Assembly: GCA_964036155.1 (NCBI GenBank)
Contig: OZ038422.1
Location: forward strand, 1,798,001 to 1,862,000
Source of the DNA: Diploscapter coronatus
Taxonomy: Eukaryota; Nematoda; Chromadorea; Rhabditida; Rhabditidae
Length of the DNA: 64,000 nucleotides
Reading direction: 5' to 3'
Part shown: one piece after another, positions 22,520-35,162 of the stretch
Position numbering within the stretch: the first letter of the stretch is position 1
Layout: each line of letters opens with the position of its first letter
The notes under the pieces: model-generated
The model's input: the letters and a program-made list of their open reading frames with translations, nothing else
The model's database searches: none
Told to the model about the DNA's origin: nothing
Translations under genes and position numbers: made by a program

Positions 22520-24372
22520 ATGAAGGCGACAGTACAAGTTACCATACTTTTGTTCAGTACGTTTCATTTCGTCTCAAGCGAAGATTTACGTAAGTTAGAA
22601 TGGCTATTGAAACTCAAATTTTGTATTATAATGAATATTTTCTTAATATCAACAATTTTCTATAGTTTAGAAATTCAAAACAGAAAAATTTTCGATAATC
22701 TCTACTTAAATTCAATGAATATCCTGAATTATCACAGATAAGAAATCAAGAATATGTATACAACAATTCAGAATTTCCTATTTCCAATGATGGCGTAATT
22801 AGATCATTTATAAATGATCCCTTTATGTGTGCTCACTTCATAGATGGATCAGGGAATTACCCAAATGCCATTTATGAAGTACGATGACTGCTTAGAAAAA
22901 TTTTAATTAGATATAGATACAAACTAATTTAGACAACTCAGATATATATTCAATATTCATTTGTTTATTTTAATTCTTCCGTAAGGCATATTATTGCAGG
23001 TTATTAAGAAATTTTATAGTCCTGTTTATATAGTTCATTGAATAATCTGTACTTTTAAAGCAGCTGCATATGAATATTTTGTTTGGCCTTTAAATGCTAC
23101 AACCCCTAAAGATGTTATATTGGCTCAGAATTTTCTATTGAATGCACTTCAGCCTTATCGTGGAATATTTGACCTTTCAGCGTATACTTTTTTTTTCTAA
23201 AGTATTGTATCGAAAACATATTAATATTTACTTATTAAGATCAGTTAATACATTTCTAAATTTGAAAGAATATTCTGGATTTAATCCTCGAACTGAAATT
23301 CCTCCATGGGTCATAGTTTGGAGCTATAGCAAGTTTGTTTTTAGTATTGATAGATGTTTTTTTTTTTTTTAATTTAATTTATTTATTTTTTAAATTCTAA
23401 GCTTAATTCGGAGTAAAAATCGCGATGTTTTAGCCCGACAGATGGATTCACTTCCTTTGGCAAAGCTATTTCTCGATTGCATGCTGACGTGAATAATAAT
23501 TCCAATGTAAAGTTATTATTCATTTTATTTTATTTAGGGTTATGTCGTTCTAGTTGTCGAGCACAATCTCACGAATTATAAAATGAGCCAATATTTGGAA
23601 TCTCTTCCACAATCAAACATACTTTTTCCTAACGTTCTGCATTCCACCAATTATACTCTCATAGATTGGATTGTATCGCGCATCAACATGAAGTTAGTAT
23701 TTTATTATATCCTATATAAAACATAAAAGCTTTAGACTTATCTTAAGTAAAGATACAGAGTAGAATACTTATTTATTTATCATAATATATATCAATTCAG
23801 TTTTTAAAAAATTTAATAATAACATGTTATCGATAGAATCAACTTTGTTTTTAAGATTTTTCATATATTTTAGGTATAAAGTGCCCATCGTAAATCAAAC
23901 GGGCTTATCTGGACAATTCACATCACCAAATTATCCGAATAATTATCCTGATAATTATATACAAGAATATTATATCACAGCTCCATCTTCCGATTATCAG
24001 GTTTTCCATTATTGAGATACATATATCCACTATCCTATTTAGAAGTATGAGATATAAAACGTTTTCAGATTTTTCTTACAGTTAATGATTTTGAAACCGA
24101 AGATCCTTGGGATCATTTAGACGTTTATAAAGGATCACTAATGAGTGAGGAAAGTCAAGTTTACACGTAATTATTTCAAATGTTTAAAAAATTTTAATGG
24201 TAAAAGACAATATTTGAGAATTTTTTTATTTAGCTGGTTTGGTAATATGACACAAGAGTCAAATTATACAATACTATCAAATGCAGTATCTCTACGTTTC
24301 ATTAGCAATCACTGCGAAAACTTTCGAGGATTTCAAATATCTTGGACCGCAATTTACGTTCCGCATTTATGA
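22520..24372 (+). CDS. Secreted vWA-like + CUB domain protein
   Basis: A signal peptide starts at 22520 (MKATVQVTILLFSTFHFVSS). The next exons give FIDGSGNYPNAIY, which fits a MIDAS-like DxSxN motif of a von Willebrand A fold. VILAQNFLLNALQPYRG, VIVWSYSKPTDGFTSFGKAI and GYVVLVVEHN follow, in the order of vWA helices and strands. From about 23870 a CUB domain follows: GLSGQFTSPNYPNNYPDNY, then a FETEDPWDHLDVYKG segment, then LRFISNHCENFRGFQISW. It ends at 24370-24372. Most usual CUB cysteines are absent, but the DxxDhLDVY calcium-type motif is present. vWA plus CUB is a known arrangement in nematode clec-related proteins, here without an obvious lectin domain. The vWA call is weaker than the CUB call. 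Confidence 0.68.
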
Positions 24373-25054
24373 TAATTTTGTTTGTATAAAACTAATTCTC
24401 ATAAATTTTATTTTATTCCCAATAAGAATAAATTTTTAACCTTTTTTCTTTCTAGATATTGTTTACAGAAATAACAAATCCGTATAATTACGAACTAAAT
24501 TTGTACACTTCCGTGTTTAAAATTTAAGTGCATCATAAAATTTGTCATATACTAATCCGTTATCTGTTAGAAATTATCGCGTTGAACTTAAGGATTTAAG
24601 GATACAAAGCAGCCTAGGCAAATTATTTTGGAAGTAATATAAAATTGATAACTGATTACATAGTGCAAGAAATAATATACATTTGATAAAGGTCAACATT
24701 TGGATGAATTCTAAAATAAACCATAACATAGAAGGACCTCATGGATTCCATAACCACTCCATACCTACACTCGTGATTCATAGCCAATTTTTTTTCTTTT
24801 CTCCTATCTCCTTTCCCTACTCTCTCTTCAAAAATTCGGTGTGGAATACAAATGGGTGTGGGTGTGGATTGCAAAAGGCCCATGAAAGAATTGATAAATA
24901 AATTTACTAATACAATGCTAAAGCCAGCATAATTGTATTGACTATGCATCCATTTTCTTATCACTGAGTTGAAAGTTTTCAGGCGTAAATTTACAATGTT
25001 GTTAAAAATTTTTAATCATCTTCTTAGTTTCAGGCTCATTAATTTCCTATTATA
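24373..25054. other. Intergenic region, AT-rich
   Basis: No gene was seen. A minus-strand frame at 24656-24964 has no recognisable domain, and a pyrimidine tract (24788-24832) interrupts it, so I treat it as chance. Confidence 0.4.
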
Positions 25055-28000
25055 ATGCAATTTATAATAAGCATATTAATTCCAATATTAATTTTAGGTA
25101 TGCATATTTTCCATTTTCTACAAAAATTAATATTTATGTCTTTTAGATTATGTTCAATGTCAAGTATGCCCAGAATTTTATACTCCAACACCAGACGGGA
25201 AGTGTCTAAAGGTTGAAATTTTAATAAAATAATTTATTTTTACTATGTGTTATATTAAGAGCCATTCCACGAATAACTGTAATAAGGGTCCGGACAATTG
25301 CAAAAGTGTCCCGGATCCAAACCAAACTTATATGGTGGATACATTCATGGACCCTATTCACAAAAATGGGGAGATCAGGTCCCGTCCCTAAAAGTGGGCG
25401 GAGCTAGGTTGGGGTCAAAGTTGGATGTTTTGGCGATTTGGCACTCCTCAGGGGGTATAAGAAAAACTTTTTTACTATAAAAGATTTTCGAAAAATTTAA
25501 AAAGGATGAATATGACCATGGAATGTACTTTCTAAAAATATATTGGTTTAGGGGGGCCAGTCACTTGTTTGGGGCTGGAGGGGGTCCCAAAGTCAAAAGT
25601 GTCAAAAATAGCAGTTTTAAAAACATACATTTTTTGCATAAAATCGTCCATAACTCGAAGATTTGTTATTTGCCAACAAAATTTTATTTCATATTTGAAT
25701 TCTCCAGGTAAAATTACGCTAATATCAGCCATAAAATCGATAGGTTAGGTATGATCACATTCACTTTACTATTGCACCAAAGTTGGGGACCCAAATATCG
25801 AAATTTCAATTTTGAAGGTTAGATCCTACAATATGTATACCAATTGATAGATCTCATCAAATTGAGCAACTTTTGTGAAGACACCGCATGGTTACCTATT
25901 ATGGTATGAGAGTGGTATCTAAAAACCAAAATTGAATGTCAATTTTCAAGAAAATGGTACTTCGAAGCCACTTGTTGTATTTGGTAGAAATGGACTCGAA
26001 TATTACTCTCCAGTCAATTTCGAGTCGATTGATACCCATTTTTATAGAATACCATTCAAGCACCATTTAGGTGGTATACCATGGACCCATATGGTAGCAT
26101 GGTAAAATGATAGCACAATACTCTAGGAAGCAAAAATGAAGTATTGTCCTTCGACTGCTATATCCCGAAAAGATTTTTCAATTTGGTTTGATTTTACAAA
26201 AGTTATGAATTTTTGAATATTTTTGTCATTTTCGTGGGTCTGACCCATTCAATCCTCTATATCACGCATACCATAATAGATAGCCATGAGGTGTCTTCAC
26301 AAAAGTTGCTCAGTTTTATGAGATCTATCAATTGGTATACATGTTGTGGGGTCTAACCCTCAAAATTGAAATTTCGATTTTTGGGTCCTCAACTTTGGTG
26401 CAATAGTAAAGTCTAGGGTCATACCTAACCTATCGATTTTATGACTGATATTAGTGTAATTTTACCTGGAGAATCTGAATATGAAGTAAAATTTTGCTGG
26501 CAAATAACAAATCTCCGAGTTATGGTCGATTTTGTGCAAACAATGCATGTTTTTGAAACTGCCATTTTTGACTTTGGGACCCTCTCCAGTTCCAAACAAG
26601 TGGTTGATTCCCTAAAGTCTATATATTTCTAGAAAGTACATTCCATGGTCATATTCATCCTTTTTAAATTTTTCGAAAATCTTTTATAGCAAAAAAGTTT
26701 TCTTTGTGCCCCCTGAGGGGTGTCAAATCGTGAAAATGCTCAACTTTGACCCCCACCTAGCTCCGCTCACTTTTGGGGGCGGGACCTAACTTTCCGATTT
26801 TTGTGATTAGGGTCCATGGATGTATCCACCATATAAGTTTGGTTTGGGTCCGGGACACTTGCAATTGTCCGGACCCTTATTACAGTTATTCGTGGAATGG
26901 CTCTTAAATAAGTTGTTCATATTTAGATTTCTTCAGGTGGGATATATACAAGAGAAGATGCAAAAGTGCAGTGCCGTAATGATGATTCGTATTTAGTATC
27001 GATATCCGACGCACTTGTGAGTGCTAAATAATGCTTGATTACTTCATAAAAAGATGGAAACGTATAATAAGAATAATTTTGAAATTTTAGATTAACGATT
27101 TTATATATAATTTGACACTACAACAGAGAATACAAATTTGGATTGGCTTAACTTGTGAGAGTTCTGATTTAACGAGTTGTAAATGGGATGACAACGATAC
27201 TTCTTTTACATATAATAATTTTGGTATAGGTTAGTTGTAATTTTCCAATACTATAAATTGCGTATGTATAAGATACATAAAACATTTACAAAATACAAAT
27301 TATCGAAGAAACCATTTGCAAATAGGAATGCCAAATTATCACATTGGGAAGTGCATTTATATGAGCATCGAACCTGATTCGCCGGGGCAGTGGTTTAACA
27401 ATAACTGTGATATATCGGAAATGTCCTACATGTGCTCTAAACGACCATTCAATGGTGAGATATTTTACAATGTAACAACAGTTCATCCCTTATTACGATT
27501 TCAAATGATCAAAATTAATTGAATTATGAACTTTGGAACGCGATGTTTCTCAAGAAGATATAAATTTCATTCACTTTCTGAAAAAAAAATCTTCTTTGTT
27601 TAAATTGTAAAAGAAAAAGACCAGATCATAGTTAGCATGCTTTTAAAATCTCCAAATCATATTACTTCTCAGCTAGTGATCCTTGCAAGGACTATACCAC
27701 ATTTGGAACGTCTTGTTATAAGGCATACAGAAATGCGGCCACATTCTTCGACGCTGATAACCAATGCAGAAAGGATGGAGGACGATTAGCTTCGATACAT
27801 TCTGACGAAGTAAAGTTAATAAAATAATATGAAAATCTAAGAACATCATTCAGGAAAATAATTTCATAAAATTTCTATATGGCATGACAGCGCCAGCATA
27901 TGCATGGATTGGTCTATACTCGAATAGTTCGTCATATACGAAATGGGTCGATGGATCTACCGTTAATTATGATAACTTCGGTACAAACAAATTTGATCGT

Positions 28001-29220
28001 AAATAACTTTTACGTAAATCGTTTAAGTTTAAACACTTTTCACTAGACCCATAAACTATATTGTCTGATTTTTGAACGAATAAAAATCAAGCCATATCAT
28101 AAAAATAAAAGTCAATTTATGTTGAAACTAAAATATTATAAATTATAGGTCTAAAGAATTATAACTTGGGTAGTTGCGTTTCTTTTTCCTTTTATGACGA
28201 TATTGTTAGCGCTGGTCAGTGGGCAAATGCACAGTGCGAATTTCAACCACTACCCTATGTATGCGAAATAGGTATGTCGAAAAATTTGAACGAACATTTT
28301 CCGGGAAATTCGTGTTATCGAAGATTTTTGAATTTATAAAATCAGTTTAAAAATAATTCATAATTCTTAAGGTGGAGTATTTACGACAATGAACTATGAA
28401 ACAATCTCGACACTTTCACCATTTTCTTGTGATCACCCGTTTTATTTCAATATATCAACCAGTGAATATGTATAAATATTACAGTAAAAAAGCCATCAAA
28501 CATATATTAAAGATCTACTCTCCTGGGTATCCAGAAAGCTATAATTCAATTCTGACGCCGTTGAAATGTGTGTATGTGATAATGTCAGCATCAGATACTT
28601 CCAAGATAAAAATACGATTTCCAACATTCTATGTTGATCCGGTAGGTGGACTAACTTTATGAAAACATGATAGTAGCCAAAATAATTATAAAAACTTAGG
28701 GTAGCTATGTTAATGTGTTCAATTCATTAACTGATGGTCAACCTACATTAACGTAAGGACATTATGAAAGTAACCAATAAATCGTGAATTTTAGTTTGAC
28801 CGGAACAGTAGATCCAAATCGATGGTTTTACTCAAATACAACTTCGATGAAAGTCACCTTTGTGTTGTTAGATTGAATAATGATCATGAAATTTAGTTGG
28901 TATTCTTCGGATCTGGAATTAATACAACTTTCAATGATCATTGGTCTGTGTATTTTACCACGCAAAACAACATGGACATGGATTTAAATCGTAAGATATT
29001 TTAATTTGAAAAGGAACTATTTTATCAACAAAATTGATCGATTTATTTATATAGTAACTCATTTTCACTTTACTAATTTAGACTACTTAAACATTTCACC
29101 AAATTTTGGCAAACAGAAGATATTGATAAACGGTTTGCGTATTTTTTTATTTTTAGAAATTCATACTAAAATTTAGTTTTCCTCGTGACTGCACTGATGC
29201 TCCTGAATTATATTCGATGA
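25055..29220 (+). CDS. Secreted protein with two C-type lectin domains and a CUB domain
   Basis: The start at 25055 encodes a hydrophobic leader (MQFIISILIPILIL), then CPEFYTPTPDGKC. Lectin domain 1 runs over exons at about 26937-27010, 27092-27230 and 27327-27453, with IWIGLTC and FNNNC closing into MSYMC. Domain 2 (about 27673-28272) has a textbook opening DPCKDYTTFGTSCYKAY, then CRKDGGRLASIHSDE, AWIGLYS, KWVDGS and YVC. A CUB domain follows from about 28500 (IYSPGYPESYNS). The last exon encodes a short hydrophobic tail (VFLVTALMLLNYIR) ending in TGA at 29218-29220, which might be a GPI-anchor signal. Two lectin domains plus a CUB is a standard nematode clec layout. Neither domain shows EPN or QPD, so sugar binding is not assured. 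Intron 2 contains the foldback element 25259-26903. Confidence 0.78.
25259..26903. mobile_element. 1.65 kb foldback (long inverted repeat) element with TTAA flanks
   Basis: The left arm begins GAGCCATTCCACGAATAACT and the right arm ends with its exact complement (AGTTATTCGTGGAATGGCTC). Both arms are about 650 bases (25259 to about 25915, and about 26255 to 26903) and stay recognisably complementary throughout, with scattered mismatches. The middle about 340 bases hold further short inverted repeats rich in ACCAT / ATGGT. TTAA stands directly outside both ends (25255-25258 and 26904-26907), as expected of a TTAA target-site duplication (piggyBac-like or other TTAA-specific elements). No transposase frame is present, so it is non-autonomous. 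It sits wholly inside a lectin-gene intron. Confidence 0.85.
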
Positions 29221-30388
29221 GATATTATTTCCAAATGTTTATAAATTAATTTCTTGAAATAAAATATCGACTTGCATGTCGCTTATAGAAAAATGTATAA
29301 ATCATTAAAATGCATTCATAAATTCAATATTTGATCAATTGGTTATTTTAAATTTTCGCCATATTTTTAAAAATATATTTTTCGCTTTGTTGCATGATAT
29401 AAACAATTATTCTTTGGTGAAAATAACATATTTAAAAATGATTTTACAATATAAAATGAATGTTTATAAAGTTGCAGACAAAAATATCTGACTACAAGTA
29501 TCTTCATGACAAATCCGACCCAATACTCACAATAAATACCAATGATCTCTTTAAATTTTTATATTCTATGCATGGATACACAAATCAAAAGTTCAGAATT
29601 TCAGCTAAATATTTGACTGAATAAATCATGATATGACGTATATGTTCTTCGAACTCTTTATTAGTTACTATAGATAATATTTACGACCCCTCCTTAAAAA
29701 TTGGCATTTCAGTATGAAATATTCTGCTAATTTTTAGTTATAATGTGTAGGAACTATATTACTTCCCATCAAAGCATAAGATGAAGATAATCGACTTATT
29801 AAATAGCGGTTTGTAAGTTAATTCGCATTGCTCGAAAAAGTATTATGAGTTTATATATATATATATGTGTATACTAAATACTAATGTATACTAAAACACG
29901 TTTTATCGATAAAAGTCAATTGCACAAGCAATTATAATCCATTGTATATAGTTCTGGCTTTATCTTGAATAAACTAACGGATAATGTCAAAAAATCGTTA
30001 CGATCAAATAATGAATACACAAAAATTAGTCATTATCTAGTTTCTTAATTCCTCACAAAGACAACATCCCTAGGAAGTTTGGAACTTCCATTCAATTTTC
30101 AAACATTGTGACAACGTAAATACTACAATATTTGAGCGCCTAAATTTAACGCTCATAAATTAGATAAGGGACATTACATAAATGCGCAACTTTGAAATAA
30201 ATTTGAACTGTTTTACTCTCGAGTTTTTAGAATTTGAGTATCGATATATCTTATCGCAAACTGTTTTTCTCAAATAAAAATAAATCTTATACCTCATATT
30301 TTCATTCCTTCAATCGTGACTTCTCATGGTTTATCCTCATATTTTTCCTGATAGAATATTACTGTATTTAAGGGAAATTGCTACAGCC
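29221..30388. other. Intergenic region, AT-rich
   Basis: It contains the lectin gene's 3' end signals (AATAAA near 29258) and the upstream region of the MPEG1-like gene. A short TA/TG microsatellite lies at about 29850-29870. No coding exon was seen. Confidence 0.45.
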
Positions 30389-33103
30389 ATGAGGATTTGG
30401 CCAATTCCATTTTGTCTCCTCCTTCTAGCTGTTTCGAACAACTGTCAGAAACTCAAGCTATCATCCATCGACTACCTCTCCGATGCGAGCCGCTGCCTTG
30501 CTCAATTCAAACTCAGTCTCAACCAGTCGAATACCGTCCGCACTCTCTTCGGCATCGTTGGTGTTGGCTACGACGATCTTCAAGCCGTCTCGACTTATCC
30601 CATTTTTGCTCCCAACTTCTCGCAATGCGAAATGACTCCTGATGGTCTGTATCTTGTTCCCAATGACATGCTTGTCATTCCCATTCTCAACACTCGATTG
30701 GATCGCATGGCATCGTATTATAGTGATTTCGAAGAGTCGAGTCACGAGATCACAAAAACCACGGGTCTCAAAGGCTCATTTAAATTCGGTGGCTTTGGAA
30801 TTAGCTCGAAATATAGCAAGGAATATCAGGAGACGAAGACCAACATGTACAGCCTCAAGTCCAGCATGCTCGTCACCAAACTTATCTACGAAGCTTATAC
30901 AGTCGTAGCAGATCTCGCTTCAAGTAAGATAACTCCCCAGTTTCGTTCACGCATTCTGGACGTGGCTGAGGCCATAAGAAATAGGTTGTTGACTCGAGCC
31001 GACTATCTCGCACAAATGATCGTGAAAGACTACGGCACTCATGTTCTGCTGAAGAGCAAGACTGGCGCGATCATTCAGCAGGAAGTCTACATCGATGAGA
31101 CGACAACATTCACTTCGAGTTCGTCGTTGGCTTCGACTCGAGCTGCAGCAGGCGCTAGTTTCCTTGGTGAAGTTGCTATCGGAGCTCATGCGGATACTAC
31201 AAAGACGGTCACCGATGAGGACAAGAAAAATCTCAGCTCCATAACCACTCATACACTTCTCCGATCGAAGGGAGGTACTTCTGTAGAAAGATTGATGGGT
31301 GGTGATCCAGCAAGTTCGGTAAGTTATCTTACAAGAAATTTTCATTAAAATACTCAAAGAAAATAGCCTTACTATTTTGGCTAATTTTACCATTAATGTT
31401 CTAAACGGAGATTTTGACTGTTTTTAGAACTCATTCGCCGTCGACAATATTGTTGGCTATGATGGAGAAGGATTGCCTCTATCTGAAATCATCATGGCCG
31501 AGCACTTCCCCGAATTCGACCATCCGTTCATAATGACATTGAGAGACACGATGGATAAAGCCATTCAGTCCTACTACAAGCAGAATATCATTCGAGGATG
31601 TACTGATAAAAACGCAGACAATTGGAATTTCCAGGTGATTATTTTCGAACGTTGAAGACCATTTACAACAAATGAAAAGTTTTACTAATTTGTTTGCCCC
31701 TCAGTTTTGTCTAATACCTATACAAAGGAAGAATCTGCCTTAATTTTAACACTGTTAAAGAGCTGATCTTCATTCAACAATTAGCGTGAACTGAAAGCTT
31801 TATAGAACCCCCACCACACCATTCAAATGCTTTTCAGGCAAACATCGATGATGGCAGCTGCAAGCCAAATCCGAACAAATACACCTTCGGTGGAATGTAC
31901 CAAATATGCGAGACCTTGCCCGAGCTTCCAGGCTCATCGTGGGAGCAGAGCAACGATAACCCAACCAGCTGTTCTGATAAACGCGTGACGGACAACTGTG
32001 CCCATATGACACCCAGCATGCGGTGCAACAGTATCGGACAGAAGAATCTTTTCACAGGTTTGAAGAAAAAAATTAGAATATTAATTTCAGAACTCATTTC
32101 CAGGAGATTTCACATGCCCTACCAACTACATGCCAGTGCAAATCGCAAGCGTTGTTCATACGTTCCCTGATAGAGTAGAAACGCACCAGAAACAAGTCTG
32201 CAAGAAGCACTTCTTCAAAAAACACTGTCATGAAGAGTACTGGACTGTCACTTATAAAGATCAGGTCAAACTTACGAGTTTCTACTGCACGGCAATTCCA
32301 AATGTGACACTTCCCGACAACAGTGGCACAATGTTTGGAGGGCTCTATAAGGTCGGCTCCGTTAATATCTTCACCAACAAAGCTGGATGTCCTGGAAACT
32401 ATCAACAGTATCCTCTTGCCGCTGACACGATCGTCTGCCTCAGCGAGGACTACGAATTGGACGGTCAATTTGCCGTTCCGTTCAATGGCTTCTTCTCGTG
32501 TCAGACACCAGGGGCTCAGAAGAAATGTGCCGATGGCTACAGTCAGCACTTAGCGACAATCGAAGAGAGCTGCGAGATCTTCTACTGTGTCAGACCTAAC
32601 GTTTTCAAGAGCCTCATCTCGCCAACCATCAAGTCGCCTCCTTACATCGACCGTGACCTGGCTCAAACCAACGTGTCCTATAGTGTCATCCAAGTGTTCA
32701 TCAACAGCTCGATGGCTCTGCACATTCCCATCATGAAGATCGTCAACATGATCATTCCGAGGAACCCAAATCACAAGTTCCGCAACCCCTCTCAGAAGGC
32801 TGTACTCACAAACGATCAAGTTGTTGCAGCAGTTAGTCACTTCAAGAGCAACACCTTCGCCGTTCTCAACAAAATTGCGGCAAATGTAAGATAAAATTTC
32901 TGTTCACATAAATAAAATAAATTGTGCTTTATTTTATCTTGACATTGAAATGATGAAAACTTTCGATTTAGGACTTCGGCACGATTTACGACGAGTATCT
33001 GAGCAACTTCAATGAAGATGATGTCGACATGAATTACGACCCGACGACAGACATCTTTGCGGATGAAGATCAAGGCCCGACTACAGCTGTCCCTGGATCC
33101 TAA
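30389..33103 (+). CDS. MPEG1/perforin-2-like MACPF protein
   Basis: This is a predicted pore-forming immune effector. Five exons: 30389-31318, 31428-31634, 31838-32057, 32104-32885 and 32972-33103, about 756 residues. I choose the ATG at 30389 because it begins a signal peptide (MRIWPIPFCLLLLAVSNNC). An upstream in-frame ATG at 30326 is less likely. Landmarks are FGIVGVGYDDLQAV near the N terminus, a conserved MACPF signature DYGTHVLLKSKTGA, and a GCTDKNADNWNFQ / NIDDGSCKP cysteine region after the MACPF domain, as in MPEG1. A cysteine-rich second domain follows. Vertebrate MPEG1 ends in a membrane helix, but this protein ends in an acidic stretch (NEDDVDMNYDPTTD) with none, so it is predicted to be soluble or secreted. 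An AATAAA lies near 33160. Exons are more GC-rich than neighbouring lectin genes. Confidence 0.85.
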
Positions 33104-33978
33104 CATCGATCTTCTTTTAGCTGTTTTAATTTGTTACCTCTACTATATATCATGTTAAATAAAGTAATAAGCGTCAAATTATTTTTTCAAAATTACTTTA
33201 AACTTTCTATTAAGATTTCCAACAATGAATAATACCATTTTGTAATTGTAGAATATGTTAGGCTATTTCTATGAGTGTGTGATACTGTTTCTTATTCGAT
33301 AACTCTTTACATCAGAATTTAATCAGTTTGCTTGTTCGTTCCTAAGAGCGAGTTAGTAAGAATTTCAGATAGAAACTTAATGCCTAATTTCTATTAGGGA
33401 ACCAATTCAATTTCAAGCTTATGAACTTTTATTTGAAAAAAGGAAATAATTTAATTTTTCGATTTGTTCAGTTAACTGATTTTTACTTTCTGAACAATTT
33501 GCATGATAAACTGATAAGACGTTTTACGTTTTTACAACTTCGTAAACCCAGGCTGAAAGACCTCCAACGCCCATAATATTCAATTTCATTCAAAGTAAAT
33601 TCCAATTTTAATCGTTTATTTTAAAATATATGAACTAAAATTTTGAGATAGCAAAATCATTAAAAATTGCTTCAACATGCACTGATCAAGTTGTTGACTC
33701 GTCTTGGGTTTACATTTTCCAATCGGTACGTTCCGCATTTTGAACTAGCGTCCGTTTCGATGATTGATATGGAATTCACTACATTTAGTCCGAAATATGA
33801 TAGATCTTCGGCCCAACCTAATATTTTAGTGATTTTCGATATAAGTGCGCTCATTATCTCGCTTAACTCATGTAGAATTTTATGTAAATTGTAAAAAAAT
33901 TGTCAAAATATGTAGTGTGTATTGTAAACTACTGTCAAACTTAGATTATTTTGATTAACACAATAGTTGCATTATGTT
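33104..33978. other. Intergenic region
   Basis: Mostly AT-rich. Overlapping frames on both strands at about 33667-33894 have slightly higher GC and one could be an exon fragment, but no domain or splice context supports it. Confidence 0.35.
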
Positions 33979-34925
33979 TTAATTATACAAGTAAAACAAA
34001 CCACGATCGCTCCAACAAACAGTATTTCCTGTGCAATCATTGTTCTCGCTAGCGCACATGCATCTAGTAGCATCTTCTGAAAATAAAACAGTAATTATGC
34101 AATAAAAGTAGTTATTTATTTAGTATTATTTTCGGGAAGTTTTAATGGATATCAATGAGAATAATAAATATATTGATTGTGAGCTTAATGCTAAATTATT
34201 ACTTCTCGATACGAATAGCAGTGCACTTTGCGGGACGAACATATTGCACTTCGTCAAATCGTAGCACACATCTGCTTTATACCAATTGAAAACTCGACCC
34301 TCGCCAATGTGGCCTAAATATGAACGTATATGATATATCTAACATTTCTAAAATAAGGCCTTTATATCGAAACAAATAGAGCAAAAAATGATTGTATCCT
34401 GGTCTAAAATCTGTTGGTTGATCTGGAGAAGGCAGCATAGTGTAGTCGTCATAGCCATAATTAATCCTATTTGGAGGATCAGTTTGTGGGTCACATCTTT
34501 AATTTATTTATGAGTTTTTTACTAATTTATATATCAAAACCAAGTTTTTGAAATTATTAAGAACTTCAAACATAAAGGAAATCGCATGTAATGCATAATT
34601 CTAAATAGGATAGATGGCGATATAGACCGTCGTTATTCAATAAGACAATTTATCAGTTCGATGATTTTTATTTTAAAATTTATGGAATTTAATCATGCAT
34701 ATGTCTTATTATAAGCTCATTAGACAAATTTATTATTTGTTTCTCTAATGTGAGATAGATTTTTATGAAAATTGCCTACTTAAACGTCTCGATAACAGAT
34801 TCATATCGTCTGGTCATCACCTCCTGCGAATAAGTATAGCAATTAGAGCTTCGTATTGATATAGATCTAATATTTTGAAATCCATCAAACCCAAAATAGG
34901 ATGGCGGAAGAGATACCAAATCTGA
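33979..34925 (-). CDS. Six-cysteine secreted-type protein, paralogue 2 (model incomplete)
   Basis: I do not recognise this family. On the minus strand, exons at about 34795-34920 (a PPSYFGFDGFQNIRSI segment) and 34390-34499 (CDPQTDPPNRINYGYDDY) join in phase. Exon 34205-34316 encodes VFNWYKADVCYDLTKCNMF. The last exon, about 33979-34080, encodes RCMCASENNDCTGNTVCW and ends with TAA at 33979-33981. The pattern C-x5-C ... C-x-C-x6-C-x5-C-W is identical to that of the neighbour at 35163-35575. I could not find a phase-consistent join between the exons at 34390 and 34316, nor a start codon with a signal peptide. It may be degenerate or my model may be wrong. Confidence 0.45.
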
Positions 34926-35162
34926 GGTTTTATTTGTTTTGAATAATTCAGTCGTTATAAAATAGATTGTGAAGTTTATGCTAATTAATTTTCTTTTAAA
35001 TAAATTACTGTTAGATTACTAATCATTAAGATTAATTTTTTATAAAATAGTATTTTCAGATACGTCTGTGCTACCAACATTATTTGTTGAAAATATGAAT
35101 CATTATTTGATTATTTTGTGGAAAGTTATATTGTTCACTTATAGGAATCGTATATTTGCTAT

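Noticed and set aside
24656..24964. 102-codon minus-strand frame between two defence genes
   Set aside because: No signal peptide, domain or splice context, and it runs across a pyrimidine tract.
25532..25732. Open frame (minus strand) with a mirror frame at 26441-26632 (plus strand) encoding a similar peptide
   Set aside because: Both come from the two arms of the foldback element, so the similarity is a consequence of the inverted repeat and not of two genes.
30461..31393. Long minus-strand frames opposite the MPEG1-like gene
   Set aside because: Complement shadows of GC-richer coding exons. The plus strand carries the MACPF signature.
33667..33894. Overlapping frames on both strands
   Set aside because: Neither shows a domain, signal peptide or convincing splice sites. 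It could be an exon remnant but cannot be supported.
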